Of a stretch of DNA of 34,000 bases, positions 1-10,619 are shown piece by piece; position 1 is the first letter of the stretch; each line of letters opens with the position of its first letter. The position numbers were made by a program, and so were the translations under genes. The notes below the pieces were generated by a model that did no database searches, was not told the origin of the DNA, and was given only the letters and a program-made list of their open reading frames with translations. This DNA comes from Adiantum capillus-veneris (Eukaryota; Streptophyta; Polypodiopsida; Polypodiales; Pteridaceae): positions 72,324,381-72,358,380 of the forward strand of contig CM043957.1 in assembly GCA_014529385.2 (NCBI GenBank). Direction: 5' to 3'.

Positions 1-1
1 G

Positions 2-1363
2 GTTGATGATGAATTGCCTGATACTCCTTTGTTCATTGTTGAGACAATGCCTGAATGGAGTGAAAAGATTGTTAACTTCTTAGTTAATGGTTTTCCACCC
101 AAAGAGCTGCGAAAAGATATAGCTCGAAAATTAATCAAGGAATGCGAACCCTATTGCTTACTGGTGGGAACTCTCTATACGAGAGGAAAAGATGATGTTC
201 TTAGACGTTGTGCCCGCGAGGATGAGTATTTGTATATTCTACGAGAGGCACACATGGGTTTAGCTGGTGGTCACTTTTCAGGAAAGTTGACTGCCGGAAA
301 GATCTTACAGTCAGGCTATTGGTGGCCCACTCTGTTTAAGGATGCATCACTTTTTGCAAAGGGATGTGATGAATGCCAACGATTCAACAAGCCACAAAGA
401 AGGGATAGGATGCCTCTACATCCCATCAAGGTAACCCAACCATTTGAAAAGTGGGGCTTAGACTTTGTAGGACCGATTAGTCCGGCTGCACGTAACACGC
501 AATCACGATATATCATTGTGGCTACCGACTATGTAACCAAATGGGCTGAAGCAAAAGCAACATGAAAGGTGGATGCAAAAACAACAGCTAAGTTCCTCTT
601 TGAGAACATTATCACACGTTTTGGATGCCCCTTTGAACTTGTGAGTGACAATGGAACTCATTTTATAAATGAAGTAATAAAACAACTCACATCAAACTTC
701 ATGATATCTCACCACAAGTCTACACCCTATTATCCCCAAGCAAATGGCCAAGCTGAGAGTACCAACAAAACTCTCATCTCCATTTTGACAAAGACAGTTG
801 AGGCTCATCGCACTGATTGGGACCTAAAGCTTACATCAGCTTTATGGGCTTATCGTACTGCGTATAAAGTTGCTATTAATTGCACACCGTTTAAGATGGT
901 GTATGGCCAAGAAGCAGTTATGCCATGGGAGTTTTTCATTCCTAGTCTTTGAGTAGCTTCTCAAGAAGGTTGGGATGTTAACCCCTTAGTGGAGCGATTA
1001 TATATCCTGGAAAGGCTAGATGAAGAGAGGCAATTAGCTGTGCGAAATGCTCTAGTGGAGAAGGATAGGAGAAAGAAGTGTTTTGATAGCCATTTAAAGG
1101 ATAAAGACATCAAGGTTGGTGATAAAGTTCTTATGTACGGGGTACGTAATGAAAAGAAGAAATTGAAATACGCTGGTAAGGGACCATATCGAGTGTGTGA
1201 AATCACCCCGCAAGGTACCATTCGTGTGGAGACTCTAGATGGAGTTGAAACCATTGGATTCCTTAATGGGAGTAAATTCAAAAGATATTATGATCCTCTA
1301 AGCCGGGAAGAGTTGCAAGCCACCCATCAAAAGAAGGCTGCCAAGGAACAAGCAAAGCTTTAA
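2..1363 (+). pseudogene. Element A: Ty3/gypsy integrase (partial, broken)
   Basis: This is the integrase part of a retrotransposon polyprotein, which would insert the cDNA copy into host DNA. It enters from the left edge in one continuous frame. In order it shows an HHCC zinc-binding domain (AHMGLAGGH then CDEC, about bases 245-380), the GLDFVGPI core start, the DDE core residues (ATDY near 523, SDNGTHF near 645, GQAES near 745) and a C-terminal domain with a GPYRV motif near 1180. In-frame stops at 563-565 (TGA), 950-952 (TGA) and 1361-1363 (TAA) interrupt it. The second stands where element C encodes arginine (TLRVA), so it looks like CGA to TGA decay. No chromodomain is visible after the C-terminal domain. 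The frame runs on past 1363 into a protease-like domain. It resembles element C (20540-22390) more than element B. Confidence 0.93.
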
Positions 1364-1818
1364 AAAATCCAAGCAAGAGTTGAGGCTCGAGAACGACAAC
1401 AACGTCTTAGACGCCAACGAGAGTCTAATCTGGGAATCACGCAAGCATTTTTCGAGGACATAGATGACGACTCATTAGAATCTGAGCCACCCCTACGATA
1501 CCCAATTGAGCTAAATAGCCCCTATGGGAAAGTACTATACAATGCCTTATTAGATACGGGAGCTAAACACAATTTGTTATCCTATGGAGTTTGGTGTCAA
1601 TTAGGGAAACGGACCCTATCCCCGAGTACAATGCAAGTCAAGGGCATTAATAAAAAGAAAACTGCTATTCTTGGAGTCCTTCAGATCCCTGTTGTCTATG
1701 ACAATGGAAGCATAGTTCAGAGGTTTCTAGTCATGCCCGCGGGAGCTATGGAAGGCAACGTAAACCTGGGACGCACGTGGATGTTGGCAACCAAATGCAC
1801 TATTGATTCGGATACTGG
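1364..1818 (+). pseudogene. Element A: retropepsin-like domain downstream of integrase (first part)
   Basis: In the integrase frame after a single TAA, a basic and acidic linker (about bases 1364-1530) leads to a retropepsin-like domain. The catalytic-type DTGA is at 1553-1564 within NALLDTGAKHNLLS. It is followed by beta-rich sequence with VVYDNG and then NLGRTWML near 1760-1790, which fits the LG loop near the end of such proteases. Known Ty3/gypsy elements place the protease before RT, so this position is unusual. Element C has the same arrangement at 19460-20539. The 5' LTR-to-RT part of A is outside the window, so I cannot see whether A also had a normal protease. The reading frame is cut at 1818 by element B and resumes at 12961. 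Confidence 0.8.
1815..1818. repeat. Target-site duplication of element B, left copy (CTGG)
   Basis: CTGG directly precedes the TG that starts the left LTR and recurs at 12961-12964 directly after the CA that ends the right LTR. A fifth matching base (ACTGG or CTGGT) is possible if one LTR boundary is shifted by a base. Confidence 0.8.
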
Positions 1819-1990
1819 TGAGGCGGTCCGGGGCGGGCAACAAGAAGAGCAACCTCTAGACACCCTTCAAGGCTCCCGTGCTGCTCAATTGGGTTGGGGT
1901 TGGAAAAAACAACAAACACACACACAAACCCGCAACCTAACCCTACACAAATTTGGGGCACCACCTAGTTTTGGATGCGAACTAGGACAC

Positions 1991-1993
<3 letters not shown>

Positions 1994-2079
<86 letters not shown>

Positions 2080-2082
2080 GGG
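1994..2082. repeat. (GA)n microsatellite with 14-base G run
   Basis: About 75 bases of pure GA are followed by a run of G at 2069-2082. The matching tract in the other LTR (10552-10613) is shorter, so the repeat has changed length since insertion. It lies in the R/U5 side of the LTR in element orientation. Confidence 0.97.
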
Positions 2083-2748
2083 AGAGAGATAGTGCTCGGG
2101 CTGCTTTGAAACGTATCGGCAATGATCAAGCAAACACAACTATATATTTAAGAAAGAGAGAGAAAGGGGGAGGGGGTGCTTGTTGCATTAATACCTTCTT
2201 ACAAATCTGTCATGACAAATCAAAGTGAGATTAGTATTTTTTCAACATAGCTTGCGTAAATTTCACCACAACACATCACAAGAAAGGCCACCCCAATCAC
2301 TGTCTTAAGACCAGGGGAGTCCTCTCCACCCTGTCGCCCTCTTACAGTATGTGGGATTTATGGCTAGATTGATGACAACACCAAAGACAAGCTATCAAGA
2401 ACTTAACAAAAAATACCAAGACACTTACGCATCATTGTTGTCCATTACTTCACGTTGGAAGGGAGACAAAGTATCCAAGCTTAGTCCAAATCCACCCTTC
2501 TTGATTCAGCAAATGTTGGGCTTACACTAGTAGGAGAAATGATAGATTTCCTACTCTCAATTGAATGATCACTCTCTCTCTTACAATGGCATAGAGTTTC
2601 CTTGCTAATCCCCTATTACAACACTTGCACATGCATAAGACAATGAGCTTCCACTCAAGAGCTCCTTCTAGAGAGGTTGAGCTTGGCTTCTTAAGCTATA
2701 GCATAGTGCTCCTGCTTATGGCTCCCCCTTTTGTGCTAGCTACACCCT

Positions 2749-2757
2749 CCTTTTATA
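2749..2757 (-). promoter_or_regulatory. LTR TATA box (left LTR of B)
   Basis: The minus strand reads GCTATAAAAGGAGG, a strong TATA box, and it is identical in the right LTR (11294-11302). It would place the transcript start about 30 bases further along the minus strand. U3 would then be about 1.7 kb and R-U5 about 0.9 kb. Confidence 0.6.
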
Positions 2758-4471
2758 GCAATTTTGAAGGCTAGGGTTACTCCTCTAACCATGGTTGGGT
2801 TAGATTTTCAGCAATTTATCTAATTTCTTTTGCTTGGAATTATCAAGAAGGTGGTGGGGAAAGAGAGAGGAGAGAAATGGAGGTGATAGGACTTTTCATA
2901 GTGGGTTAGTGTTAGTAGAGTTAGTATTAATTTACAAATGGAATTGGATATTTACAATGGGAGTATCCATGTAGGATACAAATACGGAAGAAAAACTCTT
3001 AAGAGGTAAGAAAAGGTGGATTTCTTACAAGGTTGATGCTCCAAGTGTCTTGAGTAGGGCCAATTTTGACGCTTGTTGACGGTCCACTAGCTTTGACGGT
3101 ACATTTTTTCTCCACTCTTGACCTTCCTTGAGAGACAAGGTAATTGAAGCTGAGTAATCAACCACCATGATGCTGTCTTTTAAGAGAAGAGGCTGAATTT
3201 TGTGGTTTTTTTGAAAGATATGAGTAATTTGGAGGAGGAAAAATGAGACTAGGTGGTCAATTTTGGAATGGAATTGTGTGTGGGAGGTATGAGTTCACCA
3301 TGGTTTCTCTTATTCTTCAAGGTTGAGGAGAAGGTGAGTAGGGTGCAGAGAGGAGGGGTGAGAGAGGTGGGGATGATGAGTGGAGAAGTGTGTGTGAAAG
3401 TGGAAAATGATAAAGTGGAAGAGAGAGTGTGGCTGCATAGCATGGGAAAATTGGGGTCCACTAATAAAATCATAGCTCACATCTCGTAGCTCAAAAAAAT
3501 ATGAAAAAATTTGAGGCAAAAGTTCAGCCCACGAGCTACAACTTTTGTTTGTATCACCTTTTCAAATTCGGAGAGCAAGTGAACTTTAAAAATTCAGCAA
3601 GACCGATCGTTTTTTTCCACTACACAAGGTCCTTGTGGGGTCCTTCTTTGGATGATTCTTTTGAATACCTCCAAGAGTGAGCCCTCCATAGTGCATGTAT
3701 GCATGCCACCTACCCTTGACCTTATTTGGTAGGTCTATAATTGAAGATATTGTTGAGATTATGATATAAGTGAATAGTACAACTAAGAAAATCAAATATT
3801 GAGGGGTCTAAAAAATATGTACATGTCAAATATAAATAATATAAGTGAAAAAAATATAAAGGGGTCAAAAGAAATCTCTCTCATTATGAGGCTACCATAA
3901 AAAGATAAATATTTTTGGTGTTCTAATTTTTTTAGAAAAAAACAAAATAGATGTAGGAAGGAAAAAATCACAATAGTGAAAAATATACACATAAATAAAA
4001 CTAGTTTTTTTGGATTTTTGTTGGGGTGGAGTTACACCAAATATAAGAGAAGCTTACATGAAAATATTTCTATATGGAATAAAGAGTATGAAAAATGGTA
4101 AGAAAAATTGTGGTAATGGTGAGGCAATGTACAGAGCATAAATAACACACACCTAGGTAGAAATTTTTAAATAAATACCAAAATAATTATGAAAAAATAT
4201 TTTATTTAGGCCCTATATACAAAGAAATATTTACATACGCATGGTCCATAATATACTTATTTTTTATTTTTTTATTTTTTTTTGGCTCAACTAGCCCAAT
4301 GACCTGCTAATTGAGGGTTTTTTATTTCAGCAAGGAGATATGGGAAAAGTCCCCTAACTCACACGCACCTATATACAGTGAAAGGGTGAGGGTAACCACA
4401 GTGTTTGAGTGATTTGATAGGGGGGGGATAACTCACTATGGCAATCACAGAGAGCCGAAAAACGGCTATCA

Positions 4472-4484
4472 TTACCCCTTCTCC
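4472..4484 (-). other. Polypurine tract of element B
   Basis: The minus strand reads GGAGAAGGGGTAA directly before the LTR start TGATAGCC. This is the expected position and composition for the plus-strand primer of reverse transcription. It lies 15 bases beyond the stop of the integrase ORF. Confidence 0.85.
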
Positions 4485-4499
4485 AGGATGATGGTATAT

Positions 4500-6023
4500 T
4501 CATGTACCATCATAAAGAATCTTTTCCAAAGAGAGTGCTTCAGAGTCCTTGACAAGATCTTCATTGTTTGGCCCCTTGGAATTTTGGTTTGTGTTACACT
4601 CATGCTTCATGTAACAATACTTACATGAGATAGTTGCCTTTTGCTCTGGTAGATCCTTTGGTAGAAGGCGACTCAAGTAAGGCTTCAAGCGATACCCGTT
4701 TACTTTCCTGGAGTGCTCTTTACCATTCAAGTCCATAAGCTGATAGTAACTTGAATTGAAAGCCTTCTTGACTATGTATGGCCCTTGCCATCTTGTTTCA
4801 AATTTGGCATCAAAACGATTATCGAGTCGATTGTCATACGTTAGCACAAGATCTCCTTCATTGATGCCTTTGTCCTTCAGTTTCTTGTCAAGCTTCTCCT
4901 TTGTCTGTGTGGCTTTCCTCTTATAGCACTCGTATGCTGCTTCTCTTTTCCACTCAAGCTCAGCTAAGGTAAGAAGTCGATCCATCCATGCTTCTTGATC
5001 ATCTTGTGCTGATTTTCCATGAAGTCGCATTGTTGGAATGTTTAGCTCAATTGGTTGTAAAGCCTCTTGACCATAGACCAAGTGAAATGGTGTGAACTCC
5101 ATGGCTTCCCTATATGTGGTTCGATATGCCCACAAGGCACCATCCAAGAAGTCATCCCACAACTTTGTCTTGTTTTTCACCATCTTTCTAATGATGCCTG
5201 CAATGACACCATTAGCTTTTTCTACCAAACCATTTGATTGGGGATAGTAGGGTGTACTGTGACGATGTAGAATGTGAAGTTCTTCACAGACTTCTGTGAG
5301 AAATCCCTTTCTAAACCCTGGACCATTATCAGAAACAATCTCCAAACGTGCGCCAAATCTACAACAAATGTGAGTGTAGACGAATTTGCTCACTGTCTTC
5401 TCATTTACCTTTGCCACACTTTGTGCTTCCACCCACCTAGTCATATAGTCTACAGCCATTAGAATGTAGAGTTTACCATTTTTTGTCCTAGGCAGAGGAC
5501 CCATAGCATCAATGCCCCACTTTTCAAACGGTCCATTTGCAAGCACGATTTTCCTTGGACCATAAACCAATCTTCTATTCCCATTTACCTGACAATTGTG
5601 ACAAATTTTACACCAATGTTGGACATCCACATGCAGACTTGGCCAAACATACCCCGCAAGCAAAATCTTCTTCACAGTTAATTCTTGGGCAAAATGACCA
5701 CCACATGCTTCTTCATGCAAACCTTTTAGAATGGCTGGAATTTCCTCAATAGTTGGTACTCTTCTGCATACTTGATCCCTCCCTCTTTGATAGAGGGAGC
5801 CTTCTAGGAAGAGATATGCGCTTGCCTTATTCATGAGTCTCCTCTTCTGAGCCTTCGTGAAGTCTTGTGGAAACTCGCCCTCCAAAATGTAGCTAATAAT
5901 GGGAGTCAATGACTCCAATCCCTGGTATCTCGGTTGCTTGACAGTTGCTGCCACCATGATGACCTGCACTTCTTTCTCAACACATGTAACTACTTGTTGT
6001 GCAAGTAAATCGGCATCTTCATT
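4500..6023 (-). pseudogene. Element B: integrase
   Basis: This is the longest intact stretch of B's pol, about 500 codons. Domains in order are an HHCC zinc finger (HEEACGGH then CKICHNC, about 5700-5590), an rve core with AVDYMTRW, SDNGPGF and NGLVEKANG as the DDE residues, and a C-terminal part with WQGPYIVKK near 4780. The last 60 or so residues carry extra cysteines (CKYCYMKHEC) that might bind metal, but I recognise no chromodomain. It continues the RNase H frame after a TAG at 6024-6026, where related RNase H domains continue with PRxxNxxAD. It ends 28 bases before the LTR, so unlike A and C it has no protease domain after integrase. Confidence 0.92.
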
Positions 6024-6359
6024 CTATTTCCTAGGAATATGATATAGTTGCACTTCTTCAAATTGATTAAACAATCTACGAATGGCATGAACTTTTTTCC
6101 GTAAGCTTTCATTCTTGCATGCCCAAATGCCTAAAATCTGTTTAACAATGAGAAGTGCATCTCCCTTTACCATGAGGCGTTGTATCCCTTGGCCAATGCA
6201 CATCTTCAAACCATGAATTAGTGTGTCGTATTCTGCTTCATTGTTGCTAGCTGAACTTGGTATATTGAACTTCTCTTTCATGACCACCTCTCCACTTGGG
6301 TTGAGCAACACTAGCCCTCCCCCTGCTTTCCCTGTGGCTCATCGAAAAGCTCCATCAAA
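6024..6359 (-). pseudogene. Element B: archaeal-type (second) RNase H
   Basis: An RVT_3-type RNase H follows the gypsy RNase H. Visible motifs are FDGA near 6351, NNEAEYDT near 6230 and KGDALLI near 6165, which match the D-E-D active-site order of this family. A TGA at 6339-6341 directly after FDGAFR and a TAG at 6024 break it. A second RNase H of this type marks the dual-RNase-H Tat-like branch of plant Ty3/gypsy elements. Both stops are in the same frame as the integrase. Confidence 0.85.
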
Positions 6360-7112
6360 GAATAAGGTAAAAGCATTGGGAATACTTTTTGGTGGTGGCA
6401 ATGGTAGGGTCTTTACTTGAGGCACCTTAATTTCTTTCTCATGTACCCTATAAGTGAGAATCCCTGCCAATTGTGCACGCACACTATCTTCTACCTTGAA
6501 AGAGTATTGAAACTCTTGCAACTCCATAATCCACTTTGAGATCCTAGTACGAAGATTCATTTGAGATGACACCCAAGGGAACAAATTTTCTGCAGTGAGA
6601 ATTACAAAAGGTTTTGGTAGTAGGTAGGATCTAAACTTTCTCACTGCAAACATGAGAGAAAGCATCATGAGTTCTGCTTTTGTGTAGTCTCTCTCCAAAG
6701 CATTCATGACCCTACTAGATGGGTCGCATCCTTGTACTGTGGGGATCTTGTTGTAGCAACACAGCACCAATTGTTTCCCTTCCAACAATAGAGCTAACAA
6801 AGAATGTGTACTCCCAACAAGGAGGCATGAGTGTTGGTAGCTCTGACAAAATGACTTTAATGTTACAAAAATACTCTTCAATCTCATCAGACCATGCAAA
6901 TTCTACTTGTTGTGTTAACTTTTGCAAAGGATGAAGCAACTCCGAGGCGAAGTGAATGAAGCGTGACATATACTTCACCTTCTGAATGAAAGAGATGACC
7001 TCCTTAAGACTCTTCGGTGAGGGGAGCTCAATAAGAGCCTTTGCCTTTGAAGGATCCACCTCAATGCCTTTATAGGAAACCTTGTGACCAAGCAAGATCA
7101 CTTCATCCTCAG
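6360..7112 (-). pseudogene. Element B: RT thumb and degenerate gypsy RNase H
   Basis: This covers the end of RT (LLGHKVSYKGIEVDPSKAKAL near 7100-7030, then FVKYMSRFI-type sequence) and the gypsy RNase H or connection domain. The usual first catalytic Asp is missing: the strand reads FFVSSIVGRETIGAVLL instead of a V-D-AS form. The usual TDH is replaced by ILTAENL. The later YTKAELMMLSLMFAVRKFRSYLL stretch is well kept. Loss of these residues is known where an archaeal-type RNase H has been acquired. Frameshifts are near 7126 (from the RT frame) and near 6740. Confidence 0.82.
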
Positions 7113-8627
7113 CTATGTGACACTTGTCGGGTTGAGTTGACCTCCCATGTCATAGAGCTTCTTTAAACCTTCTTCTACCCTTTGTAGATGCAATGATTTT
7201 GAGCTATAAATGCAAAAATCATCAATAAAAACCCTAATGGACTTTCCAAAGAATGCTTGAAACACCATGTTCATGAAGCGTTCTAAAGTTGTAGGAGCAT
7301 TTGTCAGGCCAAATGGCATGACTCTAAAAGCATAACAACCCCAAGGAGTGATAAAGGTTGTTTTCAATTGATCCTCCAATGCGATACCTATTTGAAAGTA
7401 ACCCGAGTAGCCATCGCACACGGTGTACTTCTCATGACCAGCTACCTCATTTAGTATCTCATCCTGGAATGGGAGGGGAAAGTGATCTCTTTTTGTTGCC
7501 TCATTGAGGGGACGGTAATCCACACACACCCTCCACTTGCCATTTTTCTTAGGAGTGACAACAACAAGAGATACCCACTCTGAATTCTCCACTGGATAAA
7601 TGAAACCTGCTGCTAGAAGCTTTCTTACCTCCTTGAGTAGAGCCTGTTCCTTTATAACTCCTAGCCTTCTTAGCTTCTGAGCTTTAGGTGTGGCCTCAGG
7701 CTTTAACTCAATCTTGTGTTGAACAACATCTACCCCACGCACGTCGGTGTAGTCTTTAGCAAAAAGCCTAGGAAACTTCCTTAGCACACATTTGAACTCC
7801 TCTCTTTCATCCTTTGTAAGTGTTGTTGATAGCATACCTTCCAGCATCCCTTCATCTTCCACCTTTTGGTTCTCTTGGGAACCTACCTCTTCCAAACCTC
7901 GAGAAGAGGTCTCCTGGTTGTTTGGCTTAAACCTTACCCCCATGACTTCGATGGAAGACTCCTCTTCAGTAATGCTGCCGCTACTTTCTTCTTCTGAAGT
8001 GCTATCGGTCCAACCTTCTTCCGTCTCACTTTGAGATGATTCTTCATAGAGCTCCTCTTGGCGTTGCTCCTTCATGTCAAAGACAACCTTCTTATGATTG
8101 TCATTCCTGCAAATTAATTTCCCATTCTCCCAATCCTGCAAAGCTCGCATTTTCATTAGCCATGGTCTTCCTAGGATAAATGGATAACCACTTCCCTTGG
8201 TCGACATAACATAAAAATCCACCGCTTTCTTAATGCCAAAGGCCTCTACAAAGACATTTTTACAAATGCCTACACACCTAGCCTTGCTATTGTTTGCCAT
8301 CTTGACTTTGATTTCAGGTGTCTCATGGATGTGCATGCCTAGTCTTTGCATGAGCCCTTCTGTCATGATGCAAATTTGTGCACCCCCATCCACTAGACCT
8401 TTCCTAACCAATCTTCCTTTTATGTAACAATCTAGCACAGGTGTAATATCCTCATTCATTTCAGCATGTGCAATTTTTACAACAGGAAAACTCTCTTTTA
8501 CCTTTCTCCTAGTGCTAACTGCCTTTGTTAAATCCCTCCTAACTTGTGGGCATAATGCAAGAAACTGAGGCCATGAGATATCAGGACCCTTACCTCGCAT
8601 GTCTTCCAACAGGTTGTATGGAGCCAT
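7113..8627 (-). pseudogene. Element B: aspartic protease and reverse transcriptase
   Basis: An open frame of 504 codons. The protease is in the first third. Its active site is LVDGGAQICIM (DGGA at 8379-8390) rather than DTGA or DSGA, and it ends with FILGRPWL near 8170. A Ser/Glu-rich acidic linker follows (about 8060-7900), then RT: LRRLGVIKEQ, WVSLVVVTPKKNGKWRVCVDYRPLN near 7510-7570, DGYSGYFQI near 7400, PFGLTNAPTT near 7300, and the catalytic FIDD at 7218-7229. The frame is left at about 7126 by a frameshift, after which RT continues in another frame. The start shown is just the first ATG after a frameshift that separates it from gag. DGG forms are known in some plant Ty3/gypsy proteases. 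Confidence 0.9.
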
Positions 8628-9763
8628 ACCATGTCCAAGAGGGAAGTCTTGGAGATTGATACGACGTCGAGTCCTCTTAGCTTCCTTGGTCTCCTTTGCC
8701 TTCTTGCCAGTCCATGGTCACTCTGTGATGGGACACCCTCTTTCTCTTTACCTTTTCCTCGGCCACGCTTAATGCCATTTGCTTCCATGTCAACCTCTCT
8801 TGAATTTGTCACCTCTACCACATGCACGTTTGGATCTGGCAAAGGTGGAACTCCTTCTACCCCTTGTGGAGGTGGTCTTGGTCCATTTGGCCTTTGTAGA
8901 AGCCTTGGTTGTTGACCAGTTCCTTCACCTGCATTCATCACTGGGTAATTCAAGTTAGGTCTCCCTAGCTCCCCACGGGGCCAAGGACAATTATACATCC
9001 CATGTCCAGACTCTCCGCAATTCCAACATTGCAAGACTCTCCTAGGTCGTGGATCTCGCTCTTCAGACTTCTTTGCTTGTCCCTTTGGACCTACAGCTTA
9101 TGCAAAGTGAATTGACAGACTGCTTAAAGATTCGTTTAACTTCTCAATTACTTCCGCCATTACCTCAGGAAGCTCCCTCGATGTTGATGCTTGTGACTTA
9201 CCTTTGGGTCTAAGACCTTCTATTGGAACCTCTCCCCTTAAGCACTTGAGTTTCCTATATTTCTCAGCAGCCCTAGTTTCAGCTGCATCAAAGGTAGCAG
9301 GTGCACCCACCTCAACTTTTACCTTAAGGTCAGGAAAGAGTCCGGCTATGAACCTCTCCTTCTTTAGAAATTCTGCACCATCACCAGGGTTAGCAACATT
9401 TCGTATCCATAGAGCCCAAAGACATAGAAACTCTTGCTTGTACAAGTAGTAGTCATCTAAGTCTTTTTGCTTATGAGAAACAATGTCTTGCCATAATTTT
9501 TGAGTGTTTTGGGGATCAAAGAAGTATTTCTTGAAACGATTCAAAACTTCTGTGTAATTCCCCTTAACTTCCTCAGGCAAAGAGTCAAACCAAGTGCTAG
9601 CATCTTTCCTAAGGACCACCTCAAACATTTCTACACGTTCTTGATCAGTTATTATCCTCTTGATACGGCAAGACATCTTGAAATTTGCTAAAAATAATTC
9701 TACATCCTCTCCAGGCTCTCCAAAGAAAAGAGGATACCCAGACATTTGGCGTTGGCTTTCCAT
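8528..9763 (-). pseudogene. Element B: gag with CCHC zinc knuckle
   Basis: The capsid part (9763-9098, 221 codons from ATG) has the retrotransposon gag pattern: PLFFGEPGEDVELFLANFKM, ASTWFDSLPEEVKGNYTEV, and LFPDLKVKV. A TAA at 9098-9100 interrupts the frame, which then continues into the nucleocapsid knuckle CWNCGESGHGMYNC (C-x2-C-x4-H-x4-C, about 9028-8987). A Pro/Arg/Lys-rich tail follows, overlapping the protease frame near 8635, where a frameshift joins gag to pol. The product would package the element RNA in cytoplasmic particles. The start ATG is the first after the leader and fits the conserved gag N-terminus. Confidence 0.9.
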
Positions 9764-9848
9764 TGAATTGATTTCAAAGTGACACCCATTTTTGTTTTTC
9801 TTTCTTAAAAAGATTTACAAAATAATGTTTTCTAGCTTGCAATCTATT

Positions 9849-10067
9849 CTACAAAAAAATAAAGATATTCACATCAAACGACCTATGATAATCAATAAGA
9901 GGTAGGATGACAGGGTTTGGTGATGCGAGAATTTCTCCTACTCTTTGGGCACCAAACATGAACACCATACGTTGTTGAAAATGGATTTTCCTACTAATTG
10001 CAATGTTTATTCTAATGTGTGGAGTGAAATGGAAGGGGAAAACCTCTATTCCTGGGCCATTATCCAT
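9849..10067 (-). CDS. Small ORF in B leader, repeat unit 1
   Basis: A 72-codon minus-strand ORF between gag and the PBS. I recognise no domain. It is clearly related to the neighbouring ORF at 10089-10301, which is 240 bp away in the same frame. Both share the pattern ASxNPxILPLIxY near the C-terminus, followed by S-x-DV-x-IF, and a central K-x-x-FQ. Roughly 24 of 53 aligned residues agree by eye. Either the leader holds a tandem duplication whose coding sense was kept, or the reading frame is incidental and the repeat acts as RNA or DNA. Translation is unproven. Confidence 0.35.
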   Translation of the reverse strand: MDNGPGIEVFPFHFTPHIRINIAISRKIHFQQRMVFMFGAQRVGEILASPNPVILPLIDYHRSFDVNIFIFL

Positions 10068-10088
10068 GGTCTATGCATGACCTAATGC

Positions 10089-10301
10089 TTAAAACAAAAC
10101 AAAAATATAGACGTCCAAACTAAGGTCGTACCTAATGAGAGGCAAAATAAAAGGATTTAGTGAAGCGTTTATCTCGGCCAACCTAAGAGGACCTAAAATT
10201 CTACGAATGACACGTTGAAATTGCAACTTAGTACTAACAATTATGTGTACCTTTTGCCTTGCAATGGGAATGAAAGGATCATACAAATTTTTGTGATTCA
10301 T
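10089..10301 (-). CDS. Small ORF in B leader, repeat unit 2
   Basis: A 70-codon minus-strand ORF lying first after the PBS in element orientation, about 60 bases from it. It is homologous to the unit at 9849-10067. The similarity is strongest over the last 45 residues (LRLAEINASLNPFILPLI) and weak at the N-terminus. The DNA is diverged but alignable (for example aaggatttagtgaagcg against cagggtttggtgatgcg). The position fits an upstream ORF or a packaging region in the 5' leader. Confidence 0.35.
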   Translation of the reverse strand: MNHKNLYDPFIPIARQKVHIIVSTKLQFQRVIRRILGPLRLAEINASLNPFILPLIRYDLSLDVYIFVLF

Positions 10302-10360
10302 GCAAACTACTTGACTATGCTAAAGGTTGATTCTACACAAAAATACACAAGCCGTCCTCA

Positions 10361-10372
10361 GTGCGGGCACCA
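10361..10372 (-). other. Primer-binding site of element B
   Basis: The minus strand reads TGGTGCCCGCAC, starting three bases after the end of the 5' LTR (10376). This is the standard position for a tRNA 3'-end match, and TGG pairs with the CCA end. I could not assign the tRNA. It differs from element C's tRNA-Asp site. Confidence 0.65.
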
Positions 10373-10549
10373 ATTTGGGGCGGTCCGGGGCGGGCAACAA
10401 GAAGAGCAACCTCTAGACACCCTTCAAGGCTCCCGCGCTGCTCAATTGGGTTGGGGTTGGAAAAAACAAAAAACACACACACAAACCCGCAACCTAACCC
10501 TACACAAATTTGGGGCACCACCTAGTTTTGGATGCGAACTAGGACGCGT

Positions 10550-10551
<2 letters not shown>

Positions 10552-10613
<62 letters not shown>
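10552..10613. repeat. (GA)n microsatellite in right LTR of B
   Basis: Pure GA repeat followed by a G-rich run, orthologous by LTR position to 1994-2082 but shorter. Confidence 0.96.

Positions 10614-10619
<6 letters not shown>

Larger units (their letters stand above)
1819..4471 (-). repeat. Element B 3' LTR (about 2.65 kb)
   Basis: This block is almost identical to 10376-12960. Both begin TG(A/G)GGCGGTCC and end GGCTATCA, giving TG...CA ends. Since B's genes are on the minus strand, this is the 3' LTR. It contains a GA tract followed by a G run (1994-2082) and a minus-strand TATA box at 2749-2757. It also has about 54 bp (2794-2847) that the other LTR lacks, plus AT-rich sequence in the U3 part (about 3780-4330). 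Short ORFs inside it recur in the other LTR only because the LTR is duplicated. I see no domain in them and do not call a gene. Confidence 0.95.

Noticed and set aside
1885-2139. ORFs reading through GA/CT tracts (also near 10442-10684 and 33637-33870)
   Set aside because: Arg-Glu or Ser-Leu repeats are products of the microsatellite and have no protein character outside it.
3249-3992. Short ORFs in the left LTR of B that recur at 11740-12483
   Set aside because: Their recurrence is explained by LTR duplication. They overlap on both strands and lack domains.
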